Of a stretch of 9,334 bases of DNA, positions 6,965 through 9,334 are shown one piece after another; positions within the stretch are counted from its first letter, which is position 1; each line of letters starts with the position of its first letter. The DNA is from an uncultured bacterium. GTDB lineage: Bacteria; Bacillota; Clostridia; Christensenellales; Pumilibacteraceae. The translations under genes and the position numbers were made by a program. The notes beneath the pieces were generated by a model that worked only from the letters and a program-made list of their open reading frames with translations, made no database searches and was not told the DNA's origin. Location of the stretch: the NCBI GenBank assembly GCA_949747725.1, contig CATKFJ010000251.1:1-9334 (forward strand), written 5' to 3'.

Positions 6965-6992
6965 ATTCTAACACAAACCGACGTAAAATCAA
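6965..6992 (-). promoter_or_regulatory. Putative promoter for the YybS-like gene
   Basis: On the minus strand TTGATT (6987-6992), 16-nt spacer, TAGAAT (6965-6970), with TG one base upstream of the -10 (extended -10). The expected start point near 6958 leaves only 2-4 nt before the ATG at 6955, so the message would be essentially leaderless. Confidence 0.5.
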
Positions 6993-7048
6993 AGGTATTT
7001 GCGAAATAATTTCGACATAAAGTTTTTTCGAGCGTCCCGTCGTTTGCG

Positions 7049-7054
7049 TATAAT
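7049..7054 (+). promoter_or_regulatory. Putative -10 box for the DUF1540 gene
   Basis: A perfect TATAAT lies 57 nt upstream of the DUF1540 start. The best -35 at 17-nt spacing (TTTCGA) is poor, so the promoter may depend on an activator or another sigma factor. It shares the 156-bp divergent intergenic region with the YybS-like gene promoter. Confidence 0.4.
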
Positions 7055-7111
7055 TTGATTGCTACGGGTAATAATATAAGTGTAATAACATATAAATCAA
7101 AGGAGCAAAAT

Positions 7112-7411
7112 ATGTACGACTTAAAATGCGGACAAAAAAACTGCAAATACAATCACGGCTACTGTTGCTGTGCCAAGGACATAGCCGTGTCGAGCGGCAC
7201 ATGCTGCACTACCTATGACCAAGCCGAAAACGCGGACTTGAGTACCGAGAGCGCGGCGGAATTCGCAAAGCCCGACTACTCCGTAGATACCTGCGTCGCG
7301 TGCAACGCGCCCTGTTTATTCAACCACTCGTCCAAATGTATCGCAAACGGAATAACCGTATCGACAGCCGACGACGGCAGCGCGGAATGTCTTACTTTCA
7401 TTAAAAAATAG
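7112..7411 (+). CDS. Small cysteine-rich protein with two DUF1540 repeats
   Basis: A 99-aa protein with 12 cysteines and no membrane segment or signal peptide. It consists of two copies of a DUF1540-type motif, C-x-[YF]-N-H-x(3)-C-x-A-x(2)-I-x-V: residues 11-26 and 68-83, with Cys11/Cys68, Asn14/Asn71, His15/His72, Cys19/Cys76 and Ala21/Ala78 aligned. Each copy has further Cys before (6; 61, 64) and after (31, 32; 93), and an acidic linker (about 36-58) joins them. The cysteine pattern suggests metal binding; the family's function is not established as far as I know. The start is the ATG at 7112, with AAAGGAG (7099-7105) 6 nt upstream; the open frame further upstream has no ribosome binding site. 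It is the only plus-strand gene here and ends at a strong terminator shared with the convergent amylase gene. Confidence 0.85.
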   Translation: MYDLKCGQKNCKYNHGYCCCAKDIAVSSGTCCTTYDQAENADLSTESAAEFAKPDYSVDTCVACNAPCLFNHSSKCIANGITVSTADDGSAECLTFIKK

Positions 7412-7434
7412 TCGAAAATAAACATCTTAAAAAC

Positions 7435-7460
7435 CCGCTCTTAAAATAATTTAAGAGCGG
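7435..7460. terminator. Bidirectional intrinsic terminator
   Basis: An 11-bp perfect stem, CCGCTCTTAAA (7435-7445) and TTTAAGAGCGG (7450-7460), with a 4-nt loop. On the plus strand it is followed by TTTT (7461-7464) and ends the DUF1540 message. On the minus strand it is followed by G and TTTTT (7429-7433) and ends the amylase message 60 nt after its stop codon. Confidence 0.9.
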
Positions 7461-7520
7461 TTTTGCATTCATGAATCGCGCTAAAGAGGCGCTGACAATA
7501 TTTGCGATTTCGCGAAATCT

Positions 7521-9334
7521 TTATTGCTTGACTACCGTCGTGCCGTACGCGCCGACAGTCGAATTTCCGAACACTATGTTACCGTTGACAGACTTGCTCG
7601 TTCCCGAAAAATTGTGGTAAACCACAAGCGTTTCGGTCTTGCCTACGACGGTTATCTTCAGCATTCCGTCCTGCGTCGAGCATGTAGCCGTGCCGCTTAT
7701 GAGAGCCGGATGAGCGTTGCGAAGCGTTCCCAACGATCTGACATAGCTCAACAGCGAATCTCCGTCGCGCTCTTGCTCGGCAACGCTTACTGTTCTGCCG
7801 TTGAGATCCTTGCCGGATATGTCGTTTTGACAGCCGTTCGCCCAATCACTCGTCCATTTCATGGACTGACGGTAATACTTATCGTTTCCTCCGACGCCGA
7901 TAAGCCCTATTTCATCGCCGTAATAAATCCAATTCAGCCCGGGCAACGTCATAGTAACGGCAAAGTACAGTTTGGTTTGTTGCGTATCGAGTTTGGACGA
8001 CAACCGCGGTATATCGTGGTTGGAACTTATCATGGAATTTATCGGTCTGTCCGCTCTGTACTGCTCGTACAGTCGGGCGTTGGAATTGAACGCGTTTGAC
8101 GCTTTATCGACATTGCCCGACGTTATATTCGACGGAAGATCGTAATACGTATTAAAGTCGAAAAGCGAATCCATGCCCGCATAGAACGGCGCGACCTCCG
8201 CGGCATTGCCCGAAAGCTGTTCGCCCAATATAAAGCACTGCGGATATTTGCTCTTCAGTTTATGATTGAACTCCTTGAATACCTCTACGTCTTTTGTAAG
8301 GTTAAAATTCCAATTCCCGTCGTTTGCGCCGCCCTCGGCGTCGCTTTGAGCATTGTCGCTCTCGTCCCACATGAATATGTGCTTGATAGCGTCCAGCCTG
8401 AATCCGTCCAACCCGAAATTCATCCAGTATGCCGCCACGTCCGCCATAGCGTTGCGAACGGCTTGACAGTCGTAATTGAGTTCGGGCATGTTGCTACCGA
8501 ACGACGAATAGAAATACCAACCGTCGCCGGAGCTGTATTTCCTGTTTCCCGACGAATCGCTCCACCTGTAAAAATCTCTGTACTTTACTTCGGCTTTCGT
8601 TCCGTCCTGATAGGTCACCGTTTCTATAACGCCGCGCTTGGACTTGATGAACCACTCGTTATTGGGCGAGGTATGGTTTACCACAAGATCCATTATTACC
8701 TTGATACCCTTTTGGTGCGCTTTATATACAAGCTCGCGGTAATCGGCGTTGGTGCCGAACTTTGAATCGATAGCGTAATAATCGTAACAGTCGTAACCGT
8801 GATACGAATTACTGCTCTGTATCGGCGTAAGCCACAAAACGTCCACATTAAGGCTTTGGATATAATCGAGCTTACTTATTATTCCGCGCAAATCGCCCAC
8901 GCCGTCGTTATCGCTGTCGCAGAACGACGCAACGAATATCTGATACCCGACGCCCATTTCTTCGCAATCGGTTGCTGTCTTCATAACGGGCAGGTTTGCC
9001 GCGACAGATCTGTCGACGTCCGCAACGCTTGCGCGTTTGTCTTCGGTCTTTACATTATCTCCGCCGCCGCTTACCGAAACAAGGTAATTCGTGCCGTTTG
9101 CGGTTTCGCCCTCGCGCACGAACCAATGATAGCTGTTACCAACTTTTAACGCTTGGGAAAGAGTGACCGCGCAATCTCCGCCGTCCTCCGACTGCCAATT
9201 GCCGGCGTCGTCGATAATGGCGGGCTTGAAGTTGACCTTTCCGCTTGTATATTCGGACAGCGGAATATCGAATATCGCGCCCGATTGGTCGCGAGACGTG
9301 CTGACGCGTTTACGACCGTCACGCCCGTCTTCCC
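7521..9334 (-). CDS. GH13 alpha-amylase-family glycoside hydrolase, N-terminus beyond window
   Basis: An enzyme that cleaves alpha-glucosidic bonds of starch-type glucans. The frame is open to the right edge (603 codons visible), so the real start is outside; a GTG at 9117-9119 is internal. Counting from the edge, an N-terminal part (1 to about 90, with GAIFDIPLSEYTSG and YHWFVREGE) looks like a beta-rich accessory domain, possibly carbohydrate-binding. The barrel begins near VGYQIFVASF with a calcium-site-like DSDNDGVGD. All four GH13 regions are present: DLVVNH (215-220), GFRLDAIKH with nucleophile Asp314 (codon 8391-8393), GEQ with acid/base Glu371 (8220-8222) and SNHD with Asp440 (8013-8015). 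MPELN (282-286) resembles the MPDLN signature of the GH13_36 intermediate group. A beta-rich domain C ends at GTTVVKQ. Secretion is likely but its signal would be outside the window. Confidence 0.93.
   Translation of the reverse strand, partial: EDGRDGRKRVSTSRDQSGAIFDIPLSEYTSGKVNFKPAIIDDAGNWQSEDGGDCAVTLSQALKVGNSYHWFVREGETANGTNYLVSVSGGGDNVKTEDKRASVADVDRSVAANLPVMKTATDCEEMGVGYQIFVASFCDSDNDGVGDLRGIISKLDYIQSLNVDVLWLTPIQSSNSYHGYDCYDYYAIDSKFGTNADYRELVYKAHQKGIKVIMDLVVNHTSPNNEWFIKSKRGVIETVTYQDGTKAEVKYRDFYRWSDSSGNRKYSSGDGWYFYSSFGSNMPELNYDCQAVRNAMADVAAYWMNFGLDGFRLDAIKHIFMWDESDNAQSDAEGGANDGNWNFNLTKDVEVFKEFNHKLKSKYPQCFILGEQLSGNAAEVAPFYAGMDSLFDFNTYYDLPSNITSGNVDKASNAFNSNARLYEQYRADRPINSMISSNHDIPRLSSKLDTQQTKLYFAVTMTLPGLNWIYYGDEIGLIGVGGNDKYYRQSMKWTSDWANGCQNDISGKDLNGRTVSVAEQERDGDSLLSYVRSLGTLRNAHPALISGTATCSTQDGMLKITVVGKTETLVVYHNFSGTSKSVNGNIVFGNSTVGAYGTTVVKQ

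Noticed and set aside
9117..9119. GTG as the start of the GH13 gene
   Set aside because: The same frame continues open without a stop to the window edge, with sensible protein sequence and no ribosome binding site at this GTG.

Overview
The window looks like a stretch of ordinary chromosome from a Gram-positive-type bacterium, most likely an uncultured clostridial (Firmicutes) lineage. The evidence is a DUF2232/YybS-like membrane protein next to rplI, a DUF1540 cysteine-rich protein, the R5P-dependent PdxS/PdxT vitamin B6 pathway, AGGAGG-type ribosome binding sites and SigA-type TTGACA/TANAAT promoters. Taxonomy is inferred from gene content only. I see no mobile element, CRISPR array, rRNA or tRNA.

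Layout: eight of the nine genes lie on the minus strand and read right to left. From the right edge: a GH13 alpha-amylase-family enzyme whose N-terminus is cut by the window (7521-9334); then, convergent to it, a small plus-strand DUF1540 protein (7112-7411) that shares a bidirectional terminator with it (7435-7460). A divergent promoter region (6956-7111) separates DUF1540 from a YybS-like polytopic membrane protein (5804-6955). A strong promoter (5666-5695) then starts a minus-strand train: rplI (5175-5618), pdxS (4198-5097), pdxT (3481-4047), a patatin-like phospholipase (2615-3418), a membrane-anchored ComEC-like metallo-beta-lactamase protein (1175-2563), and recF (105-1178), which overlaps the previous stop codon by 4 nt. 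The last 104 bases at the left edge hold only inverted repeats.

How the genes relate: PdxS and PdxT form one enzyme complex that makes pyridoxal 5'-phosphate. The metallo-beta-lactamase gene and recF are translationally coupled. The patatin gene is probably in the same transcript but has no obvious biochemical link. Several starts were moved from the longest open frame using ribosome binding sites: pdxS to 5097, pdxT to 4047 and DUF1540 to 7112. The amylase frame stays open to the window edge, so its true start is outside.

I did not find a convincing undescribed multi-gene system. The points most worth a second look are the ComEC-like metallo-beta-lactamase held between two membrane helices and coupled to recF; the rearranged yybS-rplI locus without gdpP or dnaB; the two-repeat, 12-cysteine DUF1540 protein; and a probable leaderless start for the YybS-like gene.
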